From Variovorax sp. J22G73 (GTDB lineage: Bacteria > Pseudomonadota > Gammaproteobacteria > Burkholderiales > Burkholderiaceae_C), in contig NZ_JASZYK010000001.1 in the NCBI RefSeq assembly GCF_030317035.1, forward strand, positions 868,001-932,000: a stretch of DNA of 64,000 nt, read 5' to 3'. How positions within the stretch are numbered: position 1 is the stretch's first letter; every line of letters starts with the position of its first letter. The notes below the pieces were generated by a model, which worked only from the letters and a program-made list of their open reading frames with translations, was not told where the DNA came from and made no database searches. Below, in pieces: positions 18,066 through 25,810 of the stretch. The translations under genes were made by a program, and so were the position numbers.

Positions 18066-19517
18066 ATGGCAGCACATCGGTACTGGCGGGCCGTATCGGT
18101 CCAGGCGAAATCGGCGCAAGGGCTTGAGCTATCTGAGCTTCGTCTTGTGGTGGCCACTGCGCAGGCAGATGCTGCGGCTGTTCTCACGAGCAACGTGGCC
18201 CCGGCCTCTGGCACTCTGGCGAATCTGAAGGACGACGACCTGGGCACAGGGGCGGCGTGGAGCGCTGCAGCCGTTGCCGCTGGCGTCGAGTTCTATTGGG
18301 ATTTTGGGGTCAGTCCTCAAGACGTCTCCGACATGGCCGTGGGGGCCGCCGCGACGCCCGAGAAGTTTCTCTATGCAGTCACGCTGCAGTGGTCGGACAA
18401 CGGCACGACCTGGACGACGCTCTCGGTCTTCTTCGGCCTTGCTTGGCCGGGTGTGCGCGCGCGGTTGTCGTCGGTGTCGAGCGTCGACACGTTCGCCTAC
18501 CTGACCCGGTTGCATCTGCCCATGGCGGGCTCGTTCGGTGACTTGAGGGGGCATGCCGTCGAGGTTGTTGGTGGGGCGAGCTTTTCCGCTGCCAACCTCA
18601 AATTCAACCCGGTGTCTGGTTTGTTCAATGGCACGGGCCGGTTGAACGTGAGCTTCGGCACCGACACCTTGGTGGGCTCTGCTCTCGACTTCACCGTCGA
18701 GGCATGGGTCTACATCACCTCGCTTGCAGCCAACCCGAACTACATCATCTCGCGGGGCAATTCCGGCTATCTCAGTGGGTTCGTCATGAGCCTTGACGGC
18801 GGCGGCTTTCCATTCATCCAGGTTGGCACAGGAAGTGGCGAAGTCTTTGCCCGAAGCCCGACGACATGCCCGCTCAATGCCTGGGTGCACCTCGCTGGTG
18901 TGCGTTCTGGATCGGCGCTGACGATGTATGTAAACGGGGTGGCGGTCGCCTCGGCGAGTGCGCCCACGGTGAGCGACAACATCACGCCGGTCACCGTCGG
19001 GTTTGACCCGAGAAATTCGGCGCGTGGGTTCGTGGGTCAGCTCTTCGACGTGCGATTCACGCAGTATGCGCGATACACCGCGGCATTCGTGCCGCCAGCG
19101 GTGGCACTGCCGCGGTACCAGTACGCCGAACCAAGAATCCCGCAGCTTGTTCGCATGCTTTCGGCCGCAAGCGTTCCGATGGTGTACGGCGAAACCAAGG
19201 TTCATCGGCTGCACCGCGCTCGTAAAGACTATCTCACCGGCGTGCTTGGCGATGGCATTGGCCGCGTGCGCGGCTTCACGCTGGACTATGTCAATCCTCT
19301 GAACAAGCCCTACGCGTGCCGCGTTCGCCTCGTGCGCGAGACCGATGGCCTGGTGATGCGTGAGCAATGGTCGAAGGCCGATGGCAGCTACGACTTTCAG
19401 TATGTCGATGAGCTGCAGGGATACACCGTGCTCGCCTACTACGAGGCCCACGGAAAGCGCGCGGTGGTCGCGGACGGGTTGACCCTTGCCAATGGCAAGG
19501 TGGAGCTGATGGCATGA
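18066..19517 (+). CDS. Tail protein with LamG/concanavalin-like lectin domain
   Basis: A 483-residue protein. Residues ~1-165 resemble a discoidin (F5/8)-like beta domain (HRYWRAVSVQAKS, LQWSDNGTTWTT). Residues ~195-350 carry a clear Laminin-G/pentraxin-like pattern: DFTVEAWVYITSL, then WVHLAGVRSGSALTMYVNG, then GQLFDVRFTQYARYT. The C-terminal ~100 residues contain a carboxypeptidase-regulatory-like segment (CRVRLVRETDGLVM...DGSYDFQYV). Glycan binding during adsorption is the likely role, from domain type and tail-tip location. It overlaps the next gene by 4 bp (ATGA). Confidence 0.8.
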   Translation: MAAHRYWRAVSVQAKSAQGLELSELRLVVATAQADAAAVLTSNVAPASGTLANLKDDDLGTGAAWSAAAVAAGVEFYWDFGVSPQDVSDMAVGAAATPEKFLYAVTLQWSDNGTTWTTLSVFFGLAWPGVRARLSSVSSVDTFAYLTRLHLPMAGSFGDLRGHAVEVVGGASFSAANLKFNPVSGLFNGTGRLNVSFGTDTLVGSALDFTVEAWVYITSLAANPNYIISRGNSGYLSGFVMSLDGGGFPFIQVGTGSGEVFARSPTTCPLNAWVHLAGVRSGSALTMYVNGVAVASASAPTVSDNITPVTVGFDPRNSARGFVGQLFDVRFTQYARYTAAFVPPAVALPRYQYAEPRIPQLVRMLSAASVPMVYGETKVHRLHRARKDYLTGVLGDGIGRVRGFTLDYVNPLNKPYACRVRLVRETDGLVMREQWSKADGSYDFQYVDELQGYTVLAYYEAHGKRAVVADGLTLANGKVELMA

Positions 19518-19924
19518 ACGTGCTCGCCATCAACGCCATGCTGGGCGGGCCCGGCCTGCTGGCCTACCTCGGCACCGATGCACGCTTTCAGGTGTGCGGC
19601 GGCGCGCAGCCGGGCGAGGGCGGCGCCATTACGACGCTGCTCGCTTCAGTCCTGCTCGCGGTGCCGGCCGGCGCCGTGGACAGCGGGCAGCTCGCGCTTG
19701 CGCAGGCCGACAGCGCCGGCGACATGGTGTCTGCGACGGGGATTGCGACGTGGGGTCGCCTGATGCTCGCGAACGGCACCTGGGTGGCGGACTTCAGCAT
19801 CAGCGGCCCCTCGGGAACCGGGCAGGTGAAGATTGTTGTGCTGAACCCGCCGGAAGGCGACCCCGAGGCGAAGCTGTATCAGGGCGGAACGTTCTTCATC
19901 AGCGGGGTGGTCATCGGTGGTTGA
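19514..19924 (+). CDS. Hypothetical phage tail-tip protein
   Basis: A 136-residue acidic, Gly/Ala-rich protein (MNVLAINAMLGGPGLLAYLG...). It shows alternating strands and ends in QGGTFFISGVVIGG. Both ends overlap neighbours: ATGA with the lectin-like gene and 8 bp with the following GTG-start gene, so it is translationally coupled within the tail-tip operon. No family is recognised; a structural role in the distal tail is inferred from location. Confidence 0.65.
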   Translation: MNVLAINAMLGGPGLLAYLGTDARFQVCGGAQPGEGGAITTLLASVLLAVPAGAVDSGQLALAQADSAGDMVSATGIATWGRLMLANGTWVADFSISGPSGTGQVKIVVLNPPEGDPEAKLYQGGTFFISGVVIGG

Positions 19925-21806
19925 TGACCTCGTCTTCCGTCGCTCGCCGCTCGACGGCCCGCCGAACGTGCTCGTGTTCGGCGAGCCCGAAGAGGCGGCC
20001 AGCGGCGCGGCCCATGCGCTCGGCCGCATCCCGCTGCCGGCGTTCATGCTGTCGGGTGGCGCGCTGGTCAAGCGCCCGCCCAACGTGTTGGCCTCGGGTG
20101 GTATCCCCTTGCCCGCGTTCATGGTGCGCGGCACGGCGAATTACTCGAGCGCGGTTTCTCGCCCGCTGATGGGCAAGGTATCGGCCGGCTGGCAGGTTGC
20201 ACGACAGATTGAGGCCGGTGCCCTCGCGCGCCATCAGAACGCCGCGCCCGCCCGTGCAACCACCCTGGCGCGGTGGCAGAAGGCCGCGCCGCTCGTCGGT
20301 GGTGTGGCCGTGAACTGGCAGGACGCGCAGCGCGCGCGCGCTGCGGCGGTGCTGCGCTACCAGGCCGCGCGCCAACTGGAAGCCGCTACAGCCGCAAGGC
20401 ATCAGGAAGCCCTGCGCGTGCGCGCTGGCGGCTCGGTGCGCTGGCAGGCAGCGGCGCAGCTCGCAACGCGCCCGGTAGGCGTTCGGCATCAGGAGGCCAG
20501 CCGCATGCGCCGCGAGGTGGCTGCGCGGTGGCAGCAAGCCGTCGGGGTGCAGCTCGCGCACCGTGACCGCTTCGGCGCTGCGCTTCAGCTCGATGTGGGC
20601 CGCCTCACGCGCTGGCAGGCGGCCATGCATCCGCTTCCAGGCCGATCGGTCATCACCCCGCCGACCGGCGACCCTTGCTATGTCCCGTCCACCACGCTCG
20701 TGTTCGACGTGCAGCAGCAGTACAGCACCACGCTGGTGTTCATCTGCGAGCGGCACTCCGAGCCGGAACCCGGCGAAACCATCACCGTGCCCATCAGGAG
20801 GGCCTACATCGTGCAGAACAACATCACGCTCGTGCGCGTGGACAGCGGCGAGGCGCTCGAAGCAACGGCATTTGCCATGAGCCTCGATGCCGACTCTTGG
20901 ACCTGGCAGTGGAGCGCCACGTTGCCGTGGTCCGCGCTGCCGATCATCAAGCGGGACATCCGTTCGGGCCCGGTCGACATCCTCGCCACCGTCAACGGCG
21001 TGCAGTACCGGCTCGCCGCCGAGAACTACCGCCGCGACCGGCGCTTTGCCGACGCGAAGGTGCAGGTGCAGGGCAGGGGCCGCGCGGCGATGCTGGGCGC
21101 GCCGAGCTCGCCAGTGCTCAATCACCAGTCCGCAGCGCCGCGCAGCATCGCGCAGCTCATGGAACTGGCCCTGACCTACAACGGCGTGGGCATCGGGTGG
21201 GGGATCGACTTCGGCATCACCGACTGGGCCGTGCCGGGCGGGACGTGGAACTTTCAGGGCACGCACATCGATGCGGTCCTCGACATCGCCAGCGCGGCCG
21301 GCGCCATCGTGCAGCCGCACCGCGCGGATGCCACGCTGCGCATCCTGCCGCGCTACCCGGTGGCGCCATGGCACTGGAACACGGTCGCACCTGACTTTGT
21401 GCTGCCTGCGGCCGCGGTATCCGTCGAGGGCATCGAGTACACGCCGAAGCCCGACTACAACCGCGTGTTCGTCGCAGGCGCCAACGCCGCCGGCGTGCTC
21501 GGGCAGATCACGCGCGCCGGCACCGCCGGCGACAGCATCGCGCCGATGGTCACGCACCCGTTGATGACGCACAGCGACGGCGCGCAGCAGCGCGGCCTCG
21601 CCGTGCTGGGCGACACGGGCCTGCAGGCCAGCGTGAGCCTGCGCCTGCAGGTGCTGCCGGAAACCGGCCTCATCCTGCCGGGCGCGATGGTCCGCTACGA
21701 GGACGGCGCCGAGTCGCACCTTGGCTTGGTGCGCAGCACCGGACTCGACTGGCAGCGGCCGACGCTGCGCCAGACGCTCATCCTCGAAACCCATCCGGAG
21801 GCCTGA
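19917..21806 (+). CDS. Tail hub-like protein with N-terminal 14-residue repeats
   Basis: A 629-residue protein starting at GTG 19917. The N-terminal ~75 residues contain PPNVL and IPLPAFM each twice. Residues ~92-236 form eleven degenerate 14-residue repeats with an aromatic or His followed by Gln (WQ, HQ, YQ) and Ala two residues later. From ~250 onward the protein is beta-rich with a conserved-looking body (TTLVFDVQQQYSTTLVFICE, GTWNFQGTHIDAVLDIASAAGAIVQ, VEGIEYTPKPDYNRVFVAG). That body resembles baseplate-hub or tail-tip proteins that carry two beta-barrel domains. It ends 1 bp before the next gene. The repeats could project as a helical stalk; that is inference. Confidence 0.75.
   Translation: MVDDLVFRRSPLDGPPNVLVFGEPEEAASGAAHALGRIPLPAFMLSGGALVKRPPNVLASGGIPLPAFMVRGTANYSSAVSRPLMGKVSAGWQVARQIEAGALARHQNAAPARATTLARWQKAAPLVGGVAVNWQDAQRARAAAVLRYQAARQLEAATAARHQEALRVRAGGSVRWQAAAQLATRPVGVRHQEASRMRREVAARWQQAVGVQLAHRDRFGAALQLDVGRLTRWQAAMHPLPGRSVITPPTGDPCYVPSTTLVFDVQQQYSTTLVFICERHSEPEPGETITVPIRRAYIVQNNITLVRVDSGEALEATAFAMSLDADSWTWQWSATLPWSALPIIKRDIRSGPVDILATVNGVQYRLAAENYRRDRRFADAKVQVQGRGRAAMLGAPSSPVLNHQSAAPRSIAQLMELALTYNGVGIGWGIDFGITDWAVPGGTWNFQGTHIDAVLDIASAAGAIVQPHRADATLRILPRYPVAPWHWNTVAPDFVLPAAAVSVEGIEYTPKPDYNRVFVAGANAAGVLGQITRAGTAGDSIAPMVTHPLMTHSDGAQQRGLAVLGDTGLQASVSLRLQVLPETGLILPGAMVRYEDGAESHLGLVRSTGLDWQRPTLRQTLILETHPEA
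20190..20622 (+). repeat. Eleven 14-codon repeats inside the hub-like gene
   Basis: The positions of Trp/His/Tyr-Gln are residues 92, 106, 120, 134, 148, 162 and 176, exactly 14 apart. After a one-residue insertion the series continues at 191, 205, 219 (degenerate, Phe-Gly) and 233. In DNA terms the period is 42 bp. Typical units are RWQKA, NWQDA, RYQAA and RHQEA. Confidence 0.85.
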
Positions 21807-21807
21807 C

Positions 21808-22032
21808 ATGAGCACCAACAGCTATCTCGAGTTTCTCGGCATGCTGCCGTCGACGCCGCTGCAGATCGGAACCGTCAGCGGCATCGTGGGCGACGTGGCC
21901 ACCGTCGTGCTGCCTGGCGGCGGCGTGCTGGTGGCGCGCGGCACGGCCGCCGTCGATGACCAGGTGTTCGTGCGCGACGGCGTGATCGAGGGCAAGGCGC
22001 CCGCGATGCCGCCCGTGTTCGTGGAGATCTGA
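21808..22032 (+). CDS. Small hypothetical phage protein
   Basis: A 74-residue protein (MSTNSYLEFLGMLPSTPLQIGTVSGI...) with a predicted small beta barrel: GTVSGIVGDVATVVLPGGGVLVARGTA, then DDQVFVRDGVIEGKAP. This OB-like strand order occurs in small proteins next to hub genes in several prophages, where they may plug or complete the tail tip. It starts 1 bp after the hub-like gene and ends 2 bp before the next gene. No family name is assigned. Confidence 0.65.
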   Translation: MSTNSYLEFLGMLPSTPLQIGTVSGIVGDVATVVLPGGGVLVARGTAAVDDQVFVRDGVIEGKAPAMPPVFVEI

Positions 22033-22034
22033 CC

Positions 22035-22508
22035 ATGAACTTCGGCCGCTCGAATTCGAACTGGGGTGACCTTCACGCCCTCGGCAGGCACCACATCAGC
22101 ACGTTGCCGCGCTACTGGATCACGCGCCTGTATGTGGCCCTGTCTTCGCTCACCAGCATCGCCGTGATCGCCTGGGAGCCCGACGCGCTCACCCACCGGC
22201 TCATCACACAAAGCGGCCCGCCTGGCTGGTGGCTGGTCGGCTTCCTTGCCGTGGTCGCCGCGGTCGGCATCGTCGACGTGGTGGTCAACGACATGCTGCC
22301 CGACAGGTTCCACCTGCGATGCGCGAAGCGCTCGCGCCACCTGATCTACGTGGCGCTCTCGATGGGCCTCATGTGCCTCACCTACGTTTTCATCGCCGGA
22401 GGCGGTGGCTGGTGGCGCGCGCTGGCGATGCCGTTCTGGATTGACGCCGTGTTCGCCGCCCTCGTTGCCTTCCTCGACCTCTTCCAGCGCCATCGCCTAC
22501 GCACATGA
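22035..22508 (+). CDS. Phage membrane protein, four predicted TM segments
   Basis: A 157-residue membrane protein with hydrophobic stretches near residues 33-50, 66-86, 103-122 and 130-150, and a cationic C-terminus (FQRHRLRT). It lies just before the holin candidate and overlaps it by 4 bp. It could be a second holin, an antiholin or a membrane-associated lysis-timing protein. No family motif was recognised, so the role is inferred from topology and neighbours. Confidence 0.7.
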   Translation: MNFGRSNSNWGDLHALGRHHISTLPRYWITRLYVALSSLTSIAVIAWEPDALTHRLITQSGPPGWWLVGFLAVVAAVGIVDVVVNDMLPDRFHLRCAKRSRHLIYVALSMGLMCLTYVFIAGGGGWWRALAMPFWIDAVFAALVAFLDLFQRHRLRT

Positions 22509-22993
22509 TGAAAGAACTACACGACCGCATCGCCACCCAGCCGAGCCAGCAGCTCACGGCACCGAAGCTGCGCCGGATCATCTGGGGGCTGATCGCCGCG
22601 ATCTGGCTGCCGCTGCTGGCGTTGCCCGCCTTCGCCGCGGTGGGGCAGTCGAGCCTTTCCGATCCGCTCAACATCCCGCCGGTGCTCATGGTGCTCGCGC
22701 TGGTTATCTCCAGCCTGGCCGGCGCCACCGCGCTGCTGATGCGCATCGACCGCGAGCTGTCGGCCGCGCCCGACAAGCCGTTGCTTCGGCCCTGGCTGAT
22801 GTGCGCCTCGCACATGGCCGGCGCCTGGCTGGCCGGCACGCTGGCATTCATCGTCAGCCGGCAAGCGTCCTTCGAGGTCTGGACCACGCTGGGCTTCGTG
22901 CTCACCGCCAGCTTCGCCAATGCCAAGTTCATCGAATCCATGCTCGAGCGCTACATGCCCGGGCGTCCCAACACAGGAGGAACCGCACCATGA
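22505..22993 (+). CDS. Holin candidate, four predicted TM segments
   Basis: A 162-residue inner-membrane protein. Hydrophobic segments lie near residues 26-46, 58-80, 95-116 and 122-140. The N-terminus is polar and charged (MMKELHDRIATQ) and the C-terminus is basic and short. It directly precedes and overlaps (ATGA) the GH19 endolysin gene, the usual holin position. The function is to form membrane lesions that release the endolysin. Size is larger than lambda S, so the call depends mainly on topology and order. Confidence 0.7.
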   Translation: MMKELHDRIATQPSQQLTAPKLRRIIWGLIAAIWLPLLALPAFAAVGQSSLSDPLNIPPVLMVLALVISSLAGATALLMRIDRELSAAPDKPLLRPWLMCASHMAGAWLAGTLAFIVSRQASFEVWTTLGFVLTASFANAKFIESMLERYMPGRPNTGGTAP

Positions 22994-23586
22994 TCGATAC
23001 CCAGACCCTCATCGCCTGCACAGGAGCCGCGCCGGCATATGCCGAGCGCTACGCTGCGCCGCTCAGCGAAGCGCTGCAACGCTTTCGCATCACCACGCCG
23101 AACGCTGTCTCGTGCCTGCTCGGCCAAGTGGCCATCGAGTCCGAAGGCCGCAACGGGCCGCTGTCGGTGGTCGAGGAAGACCTCTACTACACGACGGCCG
23201 ACCGGCTGCGTGCGGTGTTCCCCAGCCTGTTCGTAAAAGGTCAATACCGCGCGGATGACTTTTCACGTAACGCGCGAGCACTCAGCCTGCTGCGGTACAA
23301 GGGCTACCACGGGCGCGGGCTCATCCAGCTCACGTGGCTCGACGCCTACCGGGCCGCCAGCGCGGCCTTGGGTTTCGACTATGTCGTCGACCCCGCGCTG
23401 GTGCTGGTGCCGAAGCACGCAGCGCTCACCGCGTGCTGGTTCTTCGCCGCTTACAAAGGTTGCCTACCGGCAGCTGAGCGCGGCGACATTTACGAGGTCA
23501 CCGGACGCGTCAACGGCGAGGCGCGGCTGAAGTTGGTGGAGCGCAAGGCGGCGACCGCGCGCGCCTACAAGGTGCTGAGCAAATGA
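22990..23586 (+). CDS. Endolysin, glycoside hydrolase family 19
   Basis: A 198-residue peptidoglycan hydrolase of the GH19 chitinase-like family used by many phages. The region CLLGQVAIESEGRNGPLSVV contains the putative catalytic Glu50, and VVEEDLYYTTADRLRAVFPS holds the second acidic residue. YKGYHGRGLIQLTWLDAY matches the signature GRG-QLT motif. It has no signal peptide, so it depends on a holin. Starts overlap the holin stop; a DUF6527 gene overlaps its own stop, so translation is coupled through the lysis block. Confidence 0.93.
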   Translation: MIDTQTLIACTGAAPAYAERYAAPLSEALQRFRITTPNAVSCLLGQVAIESEGRNGPLSVVEEDLYYTTADRLRAVFPSLFVKGQYRADDFSRNARALSLLRYKGYHGRGLIQLTWLDAYRAASAALGFDYVVDPALVLVPKHAALTACWFFAAYKGCLPAAERGDIYEVTGRVNGEARLKLVERKAATARAYKVLSK

Positions 23587-23894
23587 GGCTGGCCCATCCA
23601 TCCGTGACGGACCCGAACTACGCGTGGTTCCACTGCCCGGCCTGTGATTGCAAGCATGCTGTGAGCACCGGGCCCGGCGGTTGGCAGTGGAACGGCGACG
23701 CCGACAAGCCCACGCTTTCGCCATCGGTGCTCGCGACCACTGGCCGCCGCGTTGATCCTTCATTCGTTCCTGAGCCCGGTGACCCGCCCGAGTGCTGCCA
23801 CTCCTTCGTGACAGACGGCCGAATCCAGTTCCTGGGCGACTGTACGCACCGGCTGGCTGGCCAGACGGTGGAACTGCCGGAAATCAAACCATGA
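23583..23894 (+). CDS. DUF6527 family phage protein
   Basis: A 103-residue protein with a probable metal-binding layout: FHCPACDCKHAVS near the N-terminus and a Cys pair plus His at PECCHSFVTDGRIQFLGDCTH. The WQWNGDADKPTLSPSVL and RIQFLGDCTHRLAGQTVELPE segments are the family hallmarks as remembered for DUF6527. These proteins are often found near phage lysis or tail genes; their function is unknown. It overlaps both neighbours by 4 bp, so it is an integral part of the lysis operon. Confidence 0.8.
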   Translation: MRLAHPSVTDPNYAWFHCPACDCKHAVSTGPGGWQWNGDADKPTLSPSVLATTGRRVDPSFVPEPGDPPECCHSFVTDGRIQFLGDCTHRLAGQTVELPEIKP

Positions 23895-24424
23895 TCCTGC
23901 CGGACTTCAAAACAGAGGCGCTTTGGGCCCTCGGGCTCGGCCTCGCTGCTGCGCTCGCCACGGCAGGCATAGAGCACGCTCGAACAGCCGCCGCGCTCGC
24001 TAGCCTGGCAGTCGAACAGCGCGAGCGGGCGAAGGAGAACACCGCTCGAGCGCTCGCCGCGCTGGCCGACCTGCAGCGCACCGTGACGCTGGTGGCCTCG
24101 CATGCAAAGACCCAAAAGGAAAACACTGATGCGTACGAAATCCGCCTTGAGGTGCTGGCCGGCCGCGGCCGCACTGTTGCTGCTGAGCTTGGCCGGGTGC
24201 GCCAGCAATATGCCGACTACGCCGCCCGTGATCGCGAGCAGGCCTCAACCGACCCCGCTGCCTGCCAGCGTGTCGCGGATCGATCCGCGGTCCTCGCAGC
24301 CATGGCTGCGCGAAGTAGAGAGCTTCTTGAGCGAGGCCGACTCGTTGTTGAAGGGCGAGACAACGAGGTGCAGCTTCTGCTCAGCACAGTGGCGAACGAT
24401 CGATCCTTGATGCTCGTTCCTTGA
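23891..24424 (+). CDS. Rz-like inner-membrane spanin (i-spanin)
   Basis: A 177-residue protein with one N-terminal membrane anchor (residues ~10-26, ALWALGLGLAAALATAGI) followed by a long Ala/Glu/Arg-rich coiled coil, the topology of lambda Rz and DUF2514-type spanins. The protein would join the inner membrane to the nested Rz1 lipoprotein and fuse the membranes at the last step of lysis. It starts at the stop of the DUF6527 gene (ATGA) and is the last gene before the terminator hairpin. Confidence 0.85.
   Translation: MILPDFKTEALWALGLGLAAALATAGIEHARTAAALASLAVEQRERAKENTARALAALADLQRTVTLVASHAKTQKENTDAYEIRLEVLAGRGRTVAAELGRVRQQYADYAARDREQASTDPAACQRVADRSAVLAAMAARSRELLERGRLVVEGRDNEVQLLLSTVANDRSLMLVP
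24129..24410 (+). CDS. Rz1-like outer-membrane lipoprotein (o-spanin), nested in Rz
   Basis: A 93-residue ORF lies entirely inside the Rz gene in the +1 frame. It begins MRTKSALRCWPAAAALLLLS and has a lipobox LAGC with the lipidated Cys at residue 24. The mature part is Pro-rich (PTTPPVIASRPQPTPLPASV), as in Rz1 proteins. The nested arrangement with an i-spanin is a known spanin architecture, which makes the call firm despite the overlap. It would form the outer-membrane half of the spanin complex. Confidence 0.85.
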   Translation: MRTKSALRCWPAAAALLLLSLAGCASNMPTTPPVIASRPQPTPLPASVSRIDPRSSQPWLREVESFLSEADSLLKGETTRCSFCSAQWRTIDP

Positions 24425-24431
24425 GCTTCAG

Positions 24432-24452
24432 ACCTGTTGAAAATCAACAGGT
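24432..24452. terminator. Terminator hairpin after lysis genes
   Basis: ACCTGTTGA at 24432-24440 and TCAACAGGT at 24444-24452 form a perfect 9-bp stem with an AAA loop. The + strand continues TTGTGTTG, a weak U-tract. It lies 8 bp after the Rz stop and 42 bp beyond the end of the oppositely oriented 24494-25750 gene, so it may serve both transcripts. Confidence 0.75.
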
Positions 24453-24459
24453 TTGTGTT

Positions 24460-24483
24460 GCTGTCGACAGGAATCGAACCTGT
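24460..24483 (-). other. tRNA T-arm-like fragment
   Basis: On the - strand ACAGG-TTCGATT-CCTGT (24483 down to 24467) is a perfect tRNA T-stem and loop, followed by CGACAGC, in the place of an acceptor 3' strand. No matching D-arm, anticodon arm or 5' acceptor strand was found upstream, so this is at most a 3' fragment, such as a recombination relic. Confidence 0.4.
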
Positions 24484-24493
24484 GAGGCTGATG

Positions 24494-25750
24494 CTAAAGA
24501 CTCACGAATTGCATAAGGCCTGCTTTAGTCGCCGCAGTGTCTATAAACGATCTCCACTCGTCATCGCGCTTTCCGATTTCCTCCAGTAGCCGCGCTATTG
24601 ACCGATTGGTCGCCACTGTAGATCGGGCATTTGATACTTCCATCAGCTGATGGATATGGGCCTCAAGAATATCGTCGCTGTAAGCCTTCAAATAGTCCGC
24701 AATTCCAGCAATATCTTCGGAGCTTTTTGCAAATCGAAGGAGGCGAATCATTCGCGACGCAGCCGCTGCAGGAATAGTAATCCAGATACAGGCTAAAAGC
24801 TCTCTCAAAGTGGCACGAGCCAGTCTGACAGATGAAGCCGGTTCCAAATAGGAGTCAATTAATTCATCAAAAAAGTCTAACTTGTCGCTAGGAATATTTT
24901 CGACATAAGACGTTAATTTAATTCGCGCCGTATCTTCGAGGAGAGGCCAAATCTCTTGATGTATAGCGAGTCGAATAATCCTCGTCAAACTTTCGTCGTC
25001 GGCAGAATTGATGAATTTCTTAACCTCTGCGGTAAGCACTTCTCGGCTCTGCTGCGGATGAATCTCCACCAGCGCGGTGAGGACACGAGCCATACGGCCG
25101 CGGGTCTTGAATTTCGCACCCAAATCGAGGTGGTTCTTCAGTACGAGAATGATGTAATTTCTAAGAAGAGCTTTACGCGGACGCCCGAGTGGGCCGTTTT
25201 CTAAGATCTTCCGTACTTCGTCTGGTTTGGCCGGAAATGCCGCCGACTGCAGGTCGGTCGCAAGACGCTCGAGCGTTGCTTTGCCCTGTGCAGGGGGCTG
25301 AGTTAAAACATGATGGGCCGCGTTGACAATGTGTAGGCGTGCAAGTTCTGAGGTGGGCGCAAATGCTAGCGCGTCTCTATCTTTCGAGGGATGTGCGCAT
25401 CTATTTCGATCTTCCGATATTCTTTTCAAATCGGTGTATTCAAGGCTAGAAAAGAATTCAAGCTTGTCTTTGGCGGCATCAAGTAGTGTTTTCTCGAACT
25501 TTAATGCCTCAACAATATCATTGCTCGCAACTATCTTATCGTATTGCTCATTCAACTTGATTGCCTCCCCGTCACCGGCTTCTGCCAATGATCTAATCTT
25601 GTCAATCAAGTCAAAGCAAATCGCGATCCAAGTTGATACTATTGCCGAACGATACGCGCCATTTTTATAACAAATGATGGCTTCTTTTATATAGGCCCGA
25701 GATTGTGGATCCGGACATTTAAGGATGAGTTCATCGAGATCGCTGAGCAT
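24494..25750 (-). CDS. Accessory prophage protein with HEPN-like RNase motif
   Basis: A 418-residue, mostly alpha-helical soluble protein. The N-terminal ~150 residues read like a HEPN domain: helix YKNGAYRSAIVSTWIAICFD (28-47) followed by EDRNRCAHPS. There R115-x4-H120 matches the RX4-6H catalytic motif of HEPN ribonucleases. The C-terminal ~250 residues are helical and may be a repeat or sensor region. The gene is visibly richer in A+T than neighbouring phage genes, points opposite to the late operon and sits between the lysis block and integrase, the usual place for lysogenic-conversion genes. An abortive-infection or RNA-targeting defence role is inference; the motif could also occur by chance. 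Confidence 0.65.
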   Translation of the reverse strand: MLSDLDELILKCPDPQSRAYIKEAIICYKNGAYRSAIVSTWIAICFDLIDKIRSLAEAGDGEAIKLNEQYDKIVASNDIVEALKFEKTLLDAAKDKLEFFSSLEYTDLKRISEDRNRCAHPSKDRDALAFAPTSELARLHIVNAAHHVLTQPPAQGKATLERLATDLQSAAFPAKPDEVRKILENGPLGRPRKALLRNYIILVLKNHLDLGAKFKTRGRMARVLTALVEIHPQQSREVLTAEVKKFINSADDESLTRIIRLAIHQEIWPLLEDTARIKLTSYVENIPSDKLDFFDELIDSYLEPASSVRLARATLRELLACIWITIPAAAASRMIRLLRFAKSSEDIAGIADYLKAYSDDILEAHIHQLMEVSNARSTVATNRSIARLLEEIGKRDDEWRSFIDTAATKAGLMQFVSL

Positions 25751-25810
25751 ATGAGCGTTATTGTTAGATCCTAGCCGTGTCGGCCGGCATGGATGGGGCG
25801 CGAGTAGGCA

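Noticed and set aside
24460..24540. Possible complete tRNA gene
   Set aside because: Only T-arm and 3' strand are present; no D-arm, anticodon arm or matching 5' acceptor was found.
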